Notes under the pieces: generated by a model | What the model saw: only the letters and a program-made list of their open reading frames with translations | What the model was told of the DNA's origin: nothing | Databases searched by the model: none | Source of the DNA: Sphingomonas alpina | GTDB lineage: Bacteria > Pseudomonadota > Alphaproteobacteria > Sphingomonadales > Sphingomonadaceae | DNA: 64,000 nucleotides | Assembly: GCF_014490665.1 (NCBI RefSeq) | Contig: NZ_CP061038.1 | Span: 4,424,501 to 4,488,500 of the forward strand | Reading direction: 5' to 3' | Position numbers and translations under genes: made by a program | Part shown: positions 25,287 through 35,289 of the stretch, in pieces | Layout of the letters: the number at the start of each line of letters is the position of its first letter | Numbering within the stretch: position 1 is the stretch's first letter

Positions 25287-26567
25287 ATGGAGACGATCTT
25301 CGCGGTATCGAGCGGCGCGCCGCCCGCGGCGATCGCGGTGCTGCGGGTCAGCGGACCAGAGGCTTTTACTGCGACAGCGGCGCTCGCCGGAGCCTTGCCG
25401 CCGGCGCGTATCGCCACGCTCCGCAAACTGCGCACGGCGGATGGCGATATTCTCGATCATGCATTGCTGCTGATCTTTCCAGGTCCTGCAAGCGCGACGG
25501 GAGAAGATCTGGCGGAGCTTCATCTTCATGGCGGACGCGCGGTTGTCGCGGCGGTCGAACACGCGCTCGAAAATATGGCGGGACTGCGTCGGGCCGAACC
25601 GGGCGAGTTCACTCGCCGAGCGCTGATGGCGGGCAGAATCGACCTGACCGAGGCGGAAGGGTTGGGCGATCTTCTCAGCGCGGAGACGGAAACCCAGCGT
25701 CGTGCGGCAATGACGGCGGCACAAGGCGGCGTGCGTCGCCGGGTGGAAACATGGTCGGCGCGGTTGCTCGGCCTGGCGGCGCGAGCCGAAGCACAGCTCG
25801 ATTTTGCCGATGAGGATGATGTCGCGCCGGAAGAGGCGGGGGATATCACGGCCGCCGCGCGCGCGCTGGCCGACGATATTGCCGCCATTGTTGCTGCGCC
25901 ACCGATCGAGCGGCTGCGCGATGGCGTTCGCGTGGTGCTGGCGGGTCCGCCCAATAGCGGCAAGTCGACGCTGATCAACGCGCTGGCCGATCGCGACGTG
26001 GCGATCGTCTCGCCAATTGCCGGCACGACGCGGGATCGGATCGAAGTGCCGGTCAGTCATGGAGGAGTCGCCTATGTGCTGACCGATACCGCAGGATTGG
26101 CCGGGAGCACATCGGATCCGATCGAGGCGATCGGTATCGAGCGCGCGGAAGCAGCCATGGCCGCTGCCGATATTATTCTGTGGCTGGGGGAGGAAGTGCC
26201 GACTGTAACGAACAGCCTGTGGATCCATGCCCGGGCGGATCGCCTGGGTCGGGAAATGCTGCCGGAGGGCCGAGTGCTTGCCGTGTCGGCGGCGAACGGT
26301 ATGGGGATCGTCGAGCTGTGGCAGCTCATCGACGCCCGGACCGCCACCTTGCTGCCGCGCCTCGATGATGTCGTCCTCAATCGACGGCAACGATTGCTTG
26401 CTGCGGAGTGCGGGACATTGCTCACCGAGGCGTCGCATGCGTCGGATATGTTGATCGTTGCCGAACAGTTTCGATTGGGGCTGGCGGCGCTCGACCGGAT
26501 CACCGGGCACAGTGACACCGAAGCCATGCTCGACACCCTGTTCGGGCAATTCTGTATCGGCAAATGA
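25287..26567 (+). CDS. mnmE: tRNA modification GTPase MnmE
   Basis: MnmE (TrmE) of 426 aa. The N-terminal dimerisation/folate-binding domain begins METIFAVSSGAPPAAIAVLR, the helical domain follows, and the embedded G domain has GPPNSGKSTLINAL, the G2/G3 region GTTRDRI and DTAGL. It ends with CIGK, the catalytic-cysteine motif. With MnmG it installs the 5-carboxymethylaminomethyl group on wobble uridine. The ATG at 25287 is chosen. The stop codon abuts a parS site and mnmG follows. Confidence 0.95.
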   Translation: METIFAVSSGAPPAAIAVLRVSGPEAFTATAALAGALPPARIATLRKLRTADGDILDHALLLIFPGPASATGEDLAELHLHGGRAVVAAVEHALENMAGLRRAEPGEFTRRALMAGRIDLTEAEGLGDLLSAETETQRRAAMTAAQGGVRRRVETWSARLLGLAARAEAQLDFADEDDVAPEEAGDITAAARALADDIAAIVAAPPIERLRDGVRVVLAGPPNSGKSTLINALADRDVAIVSPIAGTTRDRIEVPVSHGGVAYVLTDTAGLAGSTSDPIEAIGIERAEAAMAAADIILWLGEEVPTVTNSLWIHARADRLGREMLPEGRVLAVSAANGMGIVELWQLIDARTATLLPRLDDVVLNRRQRLLAAECGTLLTEASHASDMLIVAEQFRLGLAALDRITGHSDTEAMLDTLFGQFCIGK

Positions 26568-26583
26568 TGTTCCACGTGGAACA
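26568..26583. promoter_or_regulatory. parS centromere site 1
   Basis: TGTTCCACGTGGAACA is a perfect 16-bp palindrome matching the ParB-binding parS consensus (TGTTNCACGTGNAACA). It starts on the base after the mnmE stop, 2.5 kb upstream of parA, and about 7 kb from the putative origin. Confidence 0.92.
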
Positions 26584-26644
26584 GCTTGCAGCCGATATGG
26601 CGAACAATTTTGACAGCGCGCCTGTGGCGACCTAGCGCACAGCC

Positions 26645-28486
26645 ATGATCGCGTTCGATGTCATCGTCATTGGTGGAGGACATGCCGGCACAGAGGCTGC
26701 TGCGGCGGCCGCGCGTTGTGGCGCCCGCACCGCGCTGATCAGCTTCGATGCGAAAAAGATCGGCGCCATGTCCTGCAATCCGGCGATCGGGGGCCTTGGA
26801 AAGGGCCATCTCGTGCGCGAGGTCGACGCGTTCGATGGCTTGATCGCGCGTGCGACCGATGCTGCCGGCATCCATTATCGCATGCTCAATCGTAGCAAGG
26901 GGAGTGCGGTACAGGGACCACGCGTCCAGGCAGACCGGCGCCTTTATGCTGCGGCGATTCAGCGAATGCTTCGGGAGCAGGACGATCTCACCATTATCGA
27001 AGGCGAGGCGGCGGCGCTGTCGTTCGATCCTTCAGGTGCTGTGGGCGGCATAGCGTTGGCCGATGGCCGCACCGTGCCGGCGCGTTCGGTGATTCTGGCA
27101 ACGGGCACTTTCCTGGGCGGACGAATGTTTCGGGGTGAGGAGCGCCTGGCTGGCGGCCGAGTAGGGGAAGCTGCGGCGACTCGTCTCGCGGTGCAGTTGC
27201 GCGACGCGAAACTGCCCATGGCGCGATTGAAGACCGGCACACCCCCGCGCCTCGACGGCCGTACAATCGACTGGTCGATGCTTGTCGAGCAACCCAGCGA
27301 CGCTGAATTATGGACCATGTCGCCGGTGTCACAGGGCCGTCGCTTGCCGCAGCTCTTCTGCGCGATCACCCGGACGACCGAGCGCACGCACGATATCATC
27401 CGAGCCTCGCTTGATCGCTCTCCCTTGTTTGGCGGAGCGATTGCCGGGACGGGGCCGCGCTATTGCCCGTCGATCGAAGACAAGATCCATCGCTTCGGCG
27501 ATCGGGACGGGCATCAGATCTTTCTCGAGCCGGAAGGGCTCGACGATTCGGCGATCTATCCCAACGGCATTTCCACGTCGCTGCCGACCGATGTTCAGGC
27601 CGCGATGATCGCCTCGATTCCCGGGCTGGAGAAAGCCGAGATCATGGTACCGGGCTATGCGGTCGAATATGATCATATTGATCCGCGCGCACTCGCACCG
27701 ACGCTTGAGGTTCGTGCCATTCCGGGGCTGTTCTGTGCGGGCCAGATCAACGGCACGACCGGTTATGAAGAGGCGGCGGGGCAGGGGCTGATTGCCGGCC
27801 TGAACGCTGCGGCGCTCGCGCTCGGAACCGCCCCGGTCGTGCTCGATCGGGCAAGCAGCTATCTCGGCGTCATGATCGACGATCTCGTGTTGCAGGGCAT
27901 TACCGAGCCCTATCGCATGCTGACGGCGCGGGCGGAGTATCGCCTTCGTTTACGGGCTGACAATGCGGAAACCCGGCTCGGAGAAGCGGCCGAGGCTGCC
28001 GGAGCGCTTGGAAATGAGCGACGCAGCCGGTTGACCTTACGTCGTGAAGCTCTGGCTGGAATTGTCGCGGTGCTCGATCAACGCGTTTCGGCAGCGGATA
28101 TCGTGCAGCGCGGTGGTGTGGATATCGAAGGCCCGTCGCGCTCCGGGGCCGATTGGCTAAGGCTTGCGGGCATCGATCTTGCCCATATCGCTCCGGATCT
28201 GATCGACCGGTACGATCATGCCTTGATCGCGGAAGCCGTCGAGGACGCACGCTATGCCCCTTATATTGCTCGTCAGGAAAATGACGTAGCCCGCTTGCGC
28301 GGAAATGACGCGGTAGCCCTTCCCATCGACCTGGACTTTGCCGCCATCCCTGGCCTGTCGCACGAGATGGTCGAACGCCTGGTCGCAGCAGCACCCAATT
28401 CCCTGGGGGCGGCGGGTCGGATCAGAGGCATTACGCCTGCCGCTCTGACGGCCATCCTGCTCCATGTCCGTCGGCGTGCGGCATGA
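26645..28486 (+). CDS. mnmG: tRNA uridine-5-carboxymethylaminomethyl modification enzyme MnmG
   Basis: MnmG (GidA) of 613 aa. The FAD-binding start [20 protein letters not shown] is at residues 3-22; [20 protein letters not shown] and the second signature [20 protein letters not shown] are present. It partners MnmE in wobble uridine modification. It sits 77 bases after mnmE, past the parS site, and its stop overlaps rsmG by four bases. Confidence 0.97.
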   Translation: MIAFDVIVIGGGHAGTEAAAAAARCGARTALISFDAKKIGAMSCNPAIGGLGKGHLVREVDAFDGLIARATDAAGIHYRMLNRSKGSAVQGPRVQADRRLYAAAIQRMLREQDDLTIIEGEAAALSFDPSGAVGGIALADGRTVPARSVILATGTFLGGRMFRGEERLAGGRVGEAAATRLAVQLRDAKLPMARLKTGTPPRLDGRTIDWSMLVEQPSDAELWTMSPVSQGRRLPQLFCAITRTTERTHDIIRASLDRSPLFGGAIAGTGPRYCPSIEDKIHRFGDRDGHQIFLEPEGLDDSAIYPNGISTSLPTDVQAAMIASIPGLEKAEIMVPGYAVEYDHIDPRALAPTLEVRAIPGLFCAGQINGTTGYEEAAGQGLIAGLNAAALALGTAPVVLDRASSYLGVMIDDLVLQGITEPYRMLTARAEYRLRLRADNAETRLGEAAEAAGALGNERRSRLTLRREALAGIVAVLDQRVSAADIVQRGGVDIEGPSRSGADWLRLAGIDLAHIAPDLIDRYDHALIAEAVEDARYAPYIARQENDVARLRGNDAVALPIDLDFAAIPGLSHEMVERLVAAAPNSLGAAGRIRGITPAALTAILLHVRRRAA

Positions 28487-29097
28487 CTGAAGACGAAGCG
28501 CAGCAATGGGTTCGGGATCGATTCGGAGAAGAGGGACATTCGCGACTGGCCCATCTGGTGGCGCTGGTGCGCGCGGAAGCGGCAAATCAGAATCTCGTTT
28601 CTGCCTCCACGCTCGATTCGCTTTGGGCTCGCCACGTCGTCGACTCGGCTCAGCTGATTCGCTTTGCTGAGGATGAGGAGGGGCCGTGGCTTGATATCGG
28701 TACCGGCGCAGGCTTTCCTGGCTTGGTGGTGGCAGCACTGCGTAATCATCCGATGATCTTGGTCGAGCCGCGTCGCCGTCGTGCAGATTTCCTGACCGTC
28801 GCAGCCGGAGCGCTCGGTCTGTCCAGGATCGTTACCGTCATCGCGTCCAGGGTCGAGACGGCGAAAGTTACAGCCAAGACTATTTCGGCGCGGGCGGTGG
28901 CCCCTGTAGAGGCTTTGTTGACCTCGGCAGCCCATGTAGCGACACCGGAAACCCGCTGGCTATTGCCAAAGGGGCTTCGGGCGCGCGAAGAGGTGGCGCA
29001 GGCGCGGGAGACATGGCATGGTATGTTTCACGTGGAACACAGCGTCACCGATCCGAATTCGCTCATCGTAATCGCCAGCAAGGTGTCTCGTCGATGA
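28483..29097 (+). CDS. rsmG: 16S rRNA (guanine-527-N7)-methyltransferase
   Basis: RsmG (GidB) of 204 aa, which methylates G527 of 16S rRNA. The SAM-binding region [17 protein letters not shown] is near residues 69-85, after [12 protein letters not shown] second parS lies inside the gene and encodes MFHVEH near residues 181-186. The frame overlaps parA by four bases. Confidence 0.95.
   Translation: MTEDEAQQWVRDRFGEEGHSRLAHLVALVRAEAANQNLVSASTLDSLWARHVVDSAQLIRFAEDEEGPWLDIGTGAGFPGLVVAALRNHPMILVEPRRRRADFLTVAAGALGLSRIVTVIASRVETAKVTAKTISARAVAPVEALLTSAAHVATPETRWLLPKGLRAREEVAQARETWHGMFHVEHSVTDPNSLIVIASKVSRR
29024..29039. promoter_or_regulatory. parS centromere site 2, inside rsmG
   Basis: TGTTTCACGTGGAACA differs from a perfect palindrome at one symmetric position but matches the ParB consensus. 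It is embedded in the rsmG coding sequence, 55 bases before parA. Confidence 0.88.
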
Positions 29098-29894
29098 ATG
29101 TCATTGCTGTTGCCAATCAAAAGGGCGGGGTCGGCAAGACGACCACTGCGATCAACCTCGGCACCGCGCTGGCTGCGACCGGGATGCGAGTGCTGATCAT
29201 TGATCTGGATCCGCAAGGGAACGCCTCGACCGGACTCGGTATCAATCGTGCCGATCGCGATAAATCGACCTATGATATCCTGCTCGGCGAAATGCCCATT
29301 ACCGAGGCGGCGATGCCGACTTGCGTGCCGAAGCTCGACATTGTTGCCGCCACGGCTGATCTTTCGGGGGCTGAGATCGAGCTGGTCGACTATGAAGAGC
29401 GCACGCATCGGTTGAGCCGGGCGCTTGGGCGTTGCGAATCCCGCTGGGATGTCGTGCTGATCGATTGCCCGCCATCGCTCGGGCTCTTGACGCTCAACGC
29501 GATGGTTGCCGCCAACTCGCTGCTGGTGCCGCTCCAATGCGAGTTCTTCGCACTGGAGGGCCTCAGCCAGTTGCTCGGCACGGTCGAGCGGATTCGCGAG
29601 CGCTTCAATCCTGGCCTGACCATTCTTGGCGTCGCGCTGACCATGTATGATCGTCGTAACCGGCTGACCGACCAGGTTTCCGCCGATGTCCGCGCCGTGC
29701 TCGGCCGCGTCGTGTTTGAAACCGTCATCCCGCGCAATGTGCGATTGTCGGAGGCTCCGAGCCACGGCGTTCCGGCGCTGATCTATGATTATCGCTGCTC
29801 CGGTTCGGAGGCCTATATGGCCCTGGCCCGTGAGCTGATCGCTCGACTGCCCAAACCAGCCCCCGAATCAGACACCGCCAGTAGAGCCGCATGA
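29094..29894 (+). CDS. parA: Chromosome partitioning ATPase ParA
   Basis: ParA/Soj of 266 aa with the deviant Walker A KGGVGKTT at residues 10-17 (signature lysine K10), DLDPQGNAS as the A' motif, and VLIDCPPSLGLLTLNA as Walker B. It binds DNA non-specifically in the ATP state and moves ParB-parS complexes. There is no N-terminal HTH, as expected for a chromosomal ParA. The ATG at 29094 overlaps the rsmG stop; the frame is open upstream only through rsmG sequence. Confidence 0.96.
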   Translation: MNVIAVANQKGGVGKTTTAINLGTALAATGMRVLIIDLDPQGNASTGLGINRADRDKSTYDILLGEMPITEAAMPTCVPKLDIVAATADLSGAEIELVDYEERTHRLSRALGRCESRWDVVLIDCPPSLGLLTLNAMVAANSLLVPLQCEFFALEGLSQLLGTVERIRERFNPGLTILGVALTMYDRRNRLTDQVSADVRAVLGRVVFETVIPRNVRLSEAPSHGVPALIYDYRCSGSEAYMALARELIARLPKPAPESDTASRAA

Positions 29895-30796
29895 CAGATC
29901 AGGACCCCGGCGGCGTTAGCCGCATCAAACCCCGTTCCGGGCTTGGCCGTGGCCTCAACGCCTTGCTCGGTGACGTTGCGCGCGAAGAGCCGGTCGCAGA
30001 AGGCAGCGCGAAGTCGACTGGCGTGCGCACCTTGCCGGTCGGGTCGCTCAGTCCGCACCCGGGTCAGCCGCGGCGGCATTTCGAGGAAACGGCGCTCGAG
30101 GAACTCGCCACCTCGATCGCGGCGCGCGGCCTGATCCAGCCCATCGTGGTGCGGCCCCATGGCAAGGGCTATCAGATCGTCGCCGGCGAACGCCGCTGGC
30201 GTGCCGCGCAACGCGCTCGATTGCACGAAGTCCCTGTAATCGTTAGGGATTTCAGCGACGCAGAGACGCTGGAAGTTGCGCTGGTCGAGAATATCCAGCG
30301 TCAGGACCTCAATGCGATCGAAGAGGCGGAGGCCTATCACCGGCTGATCGACGATTTCGGACATACCCAGGACGAACTGGGCAAGCTGGTCCATAAATCG
30401 CGCAGCCATATCGCCAACCTGCTGCGGCTGCTCGACTTGCCGCAACCCGTGCAGGAGCGCGTCGTCACCGGCGAACTGACCATGGGGCACGCCCGCGCGC
30501 TGATCGGTGCCACAGATGTTGAAAGCCTTGCCGATCAAGTCGTTGCCAAGGGTCTTTCAGTACGCGAGACCGAGCGCTTGGCGCGCGCCGCCAAACCGGA
30601 TGCACAACGTGCGCGGCGCGGCGGCGATGGTGGACGTGACGCCGATCTTGCTGCGCTCGAACATCAGCTGGGCGATCTGCTTGGCCTGTCGGTGCGCATT
30701 GCGCACAGCCCCAAGGGCGGCACCCTGACGCTCAGCTACGCTACGCTGGATCAGCTCGACATGATCTGCCAGCGCCTGAGCGGGGAGCGGATCTAA
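29891..30796 (+). CDS. parB: Chromosome partitioning protein ParB
   Basis: ParB/Spo0J of 301 aa. The N-terminus SGLGRGLNALLG is the usual ParA-contact start. The CTP-binding ParB domain contains HPGQPRRHFEETALEELA and GERRWRAAQRA; ENIQRQDLNAIEEAEAYHRL leads into the HTH (LVHKSRSHIANLLRLLDLP). The C-terminal end (about 245-301) should dimerise. It loads at the parS sites 1-3 kb upstream. Its start overlaps the parA stop. Confidence 0.96.
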   Translation: MTDQDPGGVSRIKPRSGLGRGLNALLGDVAREEPVAEGSAKSTGVRTLPVGSLSPHPGQPRRHFEETALEELATSIAARGLIQPIVVRPHGKGYQIVAGERRWRAAQRARLHEVPVIVRDFSDAETLEVALVENIQRQDLNAIEEAEAYHRLIDDFGHTQDELGKLVHKSRSHIANLLRLLDLPQPVQERVVTGELTMGHARALIGATDVESLADQVVAKGLSVRETERLARAAKPDAQRARRGGDGGRDADLAALEHQLGDLLGLSVRIAHSPKGGTLTLSYATLDQLDMICQRLSGERI

Positions 30797-30958
30797 AGAG
30801 CGCGGGGAACGGATCTGAGGATCGCCTCAAGAGGCGCACCGCAACAACCGGCGATTCAATAAAGCCGTCGGATGTCGCATCGGGTGACGGTCGGACGAAA
30901 GCCGGTCAGGCGTTTCTTGTCCCGCTCTTTCATATGGCCGCGAAGCGCTGGGCGATCC

Positions 30959-31125
30959 CCCCTGTTTTGACTGAACCGGCCCCTGTTATTGCCCCTGTTC
31001 CACCCCTGTTTCCATAACAGGGGCGGAACCAGCCATACTGCTGAAAACAAACGCGTAATCCGGCGCTCCGATCCAACATAACAGGGGCGAGAAAATACAA
31101 TGTCGAAAACAGGGGATAACAGGGG
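30959..31125. repeat. AACAGGGG octamer cluster B, eight copies in mirrored order
   Basis: The 373-base gap between convergent parB and holA contains CCCCTGTT at 30959, 30980, 30992 and 31003, then its complement AACAGGGG at 31016, 31080, 31108 and 31118. Copies in the middle form an 8-bp hairpin with a 5-nt loop (31003-31023). Several starts are 10-12 bp apart, about one helical turn. A short core (31035-31051) resembles the core of cluster A at 5442-5455. The rest of the gap shows nothing else. Function is unknown; protein binding, termination or a mobile repeat are all possible. Confidence 0.85.
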
Positions 31126-31169
31126 CGAAAGCCTGTGGCATTGATCGATCAACTCAGATCGAAAAGGCT

Positions 31170-32183
31170 CTATCGCTGGCGCGCCGCCATTCGGGCAACT
31201 GCGAGAATGGCCGATTGCGCCAGCACGGTCCCGGCGCTGGCCGATCCCATCATGCCGCGTTCGGCGAGCCGGATACGATCGATCGCGGCGGCAATCCGGT
31301 CGCTGCGCCAATGCCGCAAGGCGCGCGCGGTGATTGCCTTCTCACGGAAGAAAACACCTTCGGATACCTGGGCGACGCCCGCGCCCGCGTCGACCTGCGC
31401 GCGCAACTCGGCCAACGTCATCAGCCGGCGGGCAAGCTGGCGCAGTACCGGGATCGGCGAAACACCGGCCTCGTCCAGGCGCGCCAATTCGGTTCCGAGC
31501 GTGCCGGGCTGCCCGTCGATGGCGGCATCGATCGCACGACCCATTTCGGCATCGCCCAGATCGGCGCCGATCGCGTCGAGCGCGGCGTCGTCGATTTCGC
31601 GCGGGCGGTCGGGCGCTGCGTCGAGATAGAGCGCGATCTTCTCCAACTCGCGCGTCATGACCGATCGATCGCCACCGCTGGCGGTCGCGAGCCGCATCGC
31701 CGTGTCCCCGGTGGTGCGCAGGCCCTGTTCGCGCGCGATCGTCACGGCCAGTTTCTCGGCGTCGGCGCCTTCGGGCACGTAACAGGCGAACGCCATCGCC
31801 CGCGGCGAGGCCAGGGCGAGTTTGACCAGCTTTGCGGAGGATTTGAGCGACGGGGCGATCGCAACCACCGGATTTCCCGCCCGCTCGCCGTCGAGCAGCA
31901 GGGTCGCCGCCTCGAGGCATTCCTCGCCCGCACCAGTAATTCGGATATGCCGCGCGCCGCCGAACAGCGACATGGATGCAGCCTCGTCCGCAAGCCTGCC
32001 TGGGTTGGACTTCAGGGTCGAGGGCTCGATATCGACCCGTTCAGCCTCCGGACCCATCGCACGCGCGAGCCGCAGCGCCCATTCCTGCGCTCCAGCCTCG
32101 TCGGGGCCATGGAACAGGTAGAGGCGGATATCGGGATTGGCGGCGTCGATCGCCCCGCGCAACTGGTTGGCGTTTGCCTTCAC
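31170..32183 (-). CDS. holA: DNA polymerase III delta subunit
   Basis: HolA of 337 aa, the clamp-loader delta subunit. It has RLYLFHGPDEAGAQEWALRL at the start, SLFGGARHIRITGAG in the N-domain and the C-terminal collar helices (FREKAITARALRHWRSDRIA). The GTG at 32183 (VKANANQLRGAIDAA) is chosen because the 63 upstream residues in the open frame are antisense-like and overlap lptE. It follows lptE with a short gap on the minus strand. Confidence 0.88.
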   Translation of the reverse strand: MKANANQLRGAIDAANPDIRLYLFHGPDEAGAQEWALRLARAMGPEAERVDIEPSTLKSNPGRLADEAASMSLFGGARHIRITGAGEECLEAATLLLDGERAGNPVVAIAPSLKSSAKLVKLALASPRAMAFACYVPEGADAEKLAVTIAREQGLRTTGDTAMRLATASGGDRSVMTRELEKIALYLDAAPDRPREIDDAALDAIGADLGDAEMGRAIDAAIDGQPGTLGTELARLDEAGVSPIPVLRQLARRLMTLAELRAQVDAGAGVAQVSEGVFFREKAITARALRHWRSDRIAAAIDRIRLAERGMMGSASAGTVLAQSAILAVARMAARQR

Positions 32184-32205
32184 CGCCCCATCACCGTCAG
32201 GGTCT

Positions 32206-32721
32206 TCATGGTGCTTTCGAGGTTTGCGTCCGCTGGGCGTAGAGCGCAACACGTGAGACGATCTGGTCCGCGACGATGTCCGACAGCCGCTCGAGCGCGG
32301 TATTCTCCGCCGCGATGGTCGCATATTCGGATCCGACCACGTCGATGCCGGCGTCCGATCCCGCCGTTGCATCGAGCAGCACCGTGCCCTTGGTGAGGTC
32401 GATCAGCTGATAGCGCGCGCGCAGCGTCCGCTGCTCGCGCGCGACGCTGTCGTCACGCCGTACACCAAGCCCGGTGATCTTGTCGTCGAGCCGGACTTCG
32501 AGCCGGTACAGCGGTGTCGCGCCACCGGCCGCCAGCCGGTCGTTGAGCGCATTGGTCATCAGCCAGCCCGCCTTGCCCTCGATCGGCGCGACCTGAATCC
32601 GGGTCAGCGTCGTTGCCACTACGCCCGAGCCGCCACCGGTATAAAGCGGCTTCAGGCCGCAGCCCGACAGACCGAGGACTGTGAGGGCGAGCGGGGCGGC
32701 GAGGCTGGCGATGCGCTTCAT
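32206..32721 (-). CDS. lptE: LPS-assembly lipoprotein LptE
   Basis: Lipoprotein of 171 aa with signal peptide and lipobox LSGC (cleavage before C21), then [12 protein letters not shown], the usual LptE opening, and a core containing [20 protein letters not shown]. LptE plugs the LptD barrel in the outer membrane to place lipopolysaccharide at the surface. The start overlaps the leuS stop by four bases. The leuS-lptE-holA order is common in Proteobacteria. Confidence 0.92.
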   Translation of the reverse strand: MKRIASLAAPLALTVLGLSGCGLKPLYTGGGSGVVATTLTRIQVAPIEGKAGWLMTNALNDRLAAGGATPLYRLEVRLDDKITGLGVRRDDSVAREQRTLRARYQLIDLTKGTVLLDATAGSDAGIDVVGSEYATIAAENTALERLSDIVADQIVSRVALYAQRTQTSKAP

Positions 32722-35277
32722 GCGACGATGTTTATCAGACGATCGGGAACATAGATGATCTTTTTCGGCGTCCCGCCTTCAAGGATGCGCTGAACATTGG
32801 CATTGGCCAGCGCGATTGGCTCCACCGTCTCACGTGGACTGCCCTTGGGCATGGTCAGCGTATCGCGCAGCTTGCCATTGACCTGCACCGCGATGGTCAC
32901 TTCATCCTCGACCAGCAGCGCCGGATCGACCTGGGGCCAGGCGGCGTCGGCGATCAGGCCCTCACCGCCGGCTACGGCCCAGGCTTCCTCGGCAAGATGC
33001 GGCGCCATCGGCGCGACAAGCCGCATCAACGTACGAATCGCGTCGGTGCGCGAGGCGGACGGGGCGGCGCGTTCGATTGCATTGACCAGTTCGTACAGCT
33101 TGGCGACTGCCTTGTTGAAGGCCAGCGCCTCGATATCGATCGCGATCCCGGCGATCGTCTGGTGCAGTTTGCGGTCGATCGCCACATCGCGGCCCTCGGC
33201 CGCTTCAAGCCCGTCGAATAGCCGCCACAGCCGCTGCGTGAAGCGCCACGAGCCTTCGATTCCGGCCTCGCTCCACGGCAGGTCGCGTTCCGGCGGGGAG
33301 TCCGAAAGCATGAACCAGCGCACCGCGTCCGCGCCGTATTGATCGACGATTGGTTCGGGATCGACCGTGTTCTTCTTCGACTTGGACATCTTCTCGACGC
33401 GGCCGACCGTGACGGTTTGGCCGGTAGCCTTTTCGAACACGCCATTGTCGCGCCGCTCGATATCGTCGGGCGATAGCCAGAGCGGCTTGCTGATCGTATC
33501 GACGCCGTCGGTGCCGACCTCCTGCACGATCCGGCTATAGGTTTCGTGCGTCACCATGCCTTGCGTGAACAGGCCCGCGAATGGCTCGGCCACATCGAGC
33601 CGCCCGATATGCTTCAGCGCGCGGGTCCAGAAACGCGCATAGAGCAGATGCAGGATCGCATGCTCGACCCCGCCGATATACTGCCCGACCGGCAGCCATT
33701 TCTCGGCCACGTCGCGATCGAACGGCTTGTCCTTGGGCTGGCTGGCGAAGCGGATGAAATACCAGGATGAATCGACGAACGTGTCGAGCGTGTCGGTCTC
33801 GCGTCGTGCGGCACCCCCACAGCTCGGGCAATCGACATGTTTCCAGGTCGGATGGCGGTCGAGTGGATTGCCGGGAATGTCGAAGCTGACATCCTCAGGC
33901 AGCACCACCGGCAATTGCTCACGCGGCACCGGCACTGCGCCGCAGGCATCGCAATGGATGATCGGGATCGGTGTGCCCCAGTAACGCTGGCGCGATACGC
34001 CCCAGTCGCGCAGCCGGAACACGGTCGAACCCTTGCCCCAGCCGTCATCCTCGGCGCGGCGAATCACGGTGCGCTTGGCATCCTCGACATCCATGCCGTC
34101 GAGGAAATGCGAATTCACCAGCGTGCCGGGCCCGGTATAGGCTTCGTTGCCCGCGAACACCGGATCCTCGACATCGCCATCGGAGACGACACGTCGCACC
34201 GGCAGATCGTATTTGCGCGCGAAATCCAGATCGCGCTGGTCATGCGCCGGCACGCCGAATACGGCGCCCGAACCATAATCCATGAGCACGAAATTGGCGA
34301 TATAGACCGGCAATTGCCAAGCTGAATCAAAGGGATGTGTTGCCCGAAGCCCGGTGTCGAAACCGAGCTTCTCCTGTGTCTCCAGCTCCGCCGCGGTGGT
34401 CCCGCCGCGCTTGCACAGCTCGATGAACTCTGCCGCTTCCGGGTTCGTCTCAGCCGCCGCTCGCGCGATCGGATGGTCCGCCGCGACCGCGACGAAGCTT
34501 GCGCCGAAGATCGTATCCGGCCGGGTGGTGAAGACCTCGACCTTTTGTCCGCCCCCCTTGCTCGCCCTCGAGTGCGAAGTTGAACGTCAGGCCCTGGCTG
34601 CGGCCAATCCAGTTTTCCTGCATCAGCTTGACCTTGTCGGGCCAATGCTCGAGCGCGCCGAGCCCGTCGATCAGTTCGTCGGCGAAATCGGTGATCTTCA
34701 GGAACCACTGGCTCAGCTTGCGCCGTTCGACCAGCGCGCCGGAACGCCAGCCGCGCCCGTCGATCACTTGTTCATTGGCCAGCACGGTCATGTCGACCGG
34801 GTCCCAATTGACCGCCGATTCCTTGCGATAGACCAGATCGTGCGCGAACAGGTCGAGGAACAAAGCCTGTTCGTGCCCGTAATAATCGGGCTCGCACGTC
34901 GCCAGCTCGCGCGTCCAGTCGAGCGCGAAGCCAAGCCGCTTCAGCTGCGCCTTCATCGTCGCGATATTGGCGCGGGTCCAGCCGCCCGGATGGACACCTT
35001 TTTCCATCGCGGCATTTTCGGCCGGCATGCCAAACGCGTCCCACCCCATCGGGTGGAGCACTTCATGTCCGATCATCCGGCGATAGCGCGCGAGCACATC
35101 ACCCATCGTATAGTTACGGACATGGCCCATATGGATCCGCCCCGATGGGTACGGAAACATTTCGAGCACATAGGAACGGGGCTTCGCTGAATCGTCGCGC
35201 GCGGCGAAGGTGCGGCGTTCGTCCCACACCGCCTGCCATGCCGCGTCCGCCTTCAGCGCGTTGAAGCGCGAGGCCAT
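32718..35277 (-). pseudogene. leuS: Leucyl-tRNA synthetase with a one-base frameshift
   Basis: The gene would encode about 852 aa, the normal LeuRS length, if one base were removed. The N-terminal part (35277 down to about 34557) has the HIGH-type motif IHMGH near residues 48-52; the rest, in another frame, has the editing-domain [11 protein letters not shown] peptide and the KMSKSKKN motif. The frames meet at a run of six G on the minus strand (34552-34557); five G would restore [15 protein letters not shown]. Because LeuRS is essential, a sequencing or assembly error in the homopolymer is more likely than true loss. The ATG at 35277 starts [14 protein letters not shown]. Confidence 0.9.
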
Positions 35278-35289
35278 TAAGTAATTACC

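Noticed and set aside
25149..26549. Open frame of 466 codons on the minus strand opposite mnmE
   Set aside because: Shadow of mnmE in high-GC DNA; rich in Arg, Gln and His with no domain.
30959..31125. CRISPR array
   Set aside because: Copies are only 8 bp, occur in both orientations with variable spacing, and no spacers or cas genes are present.
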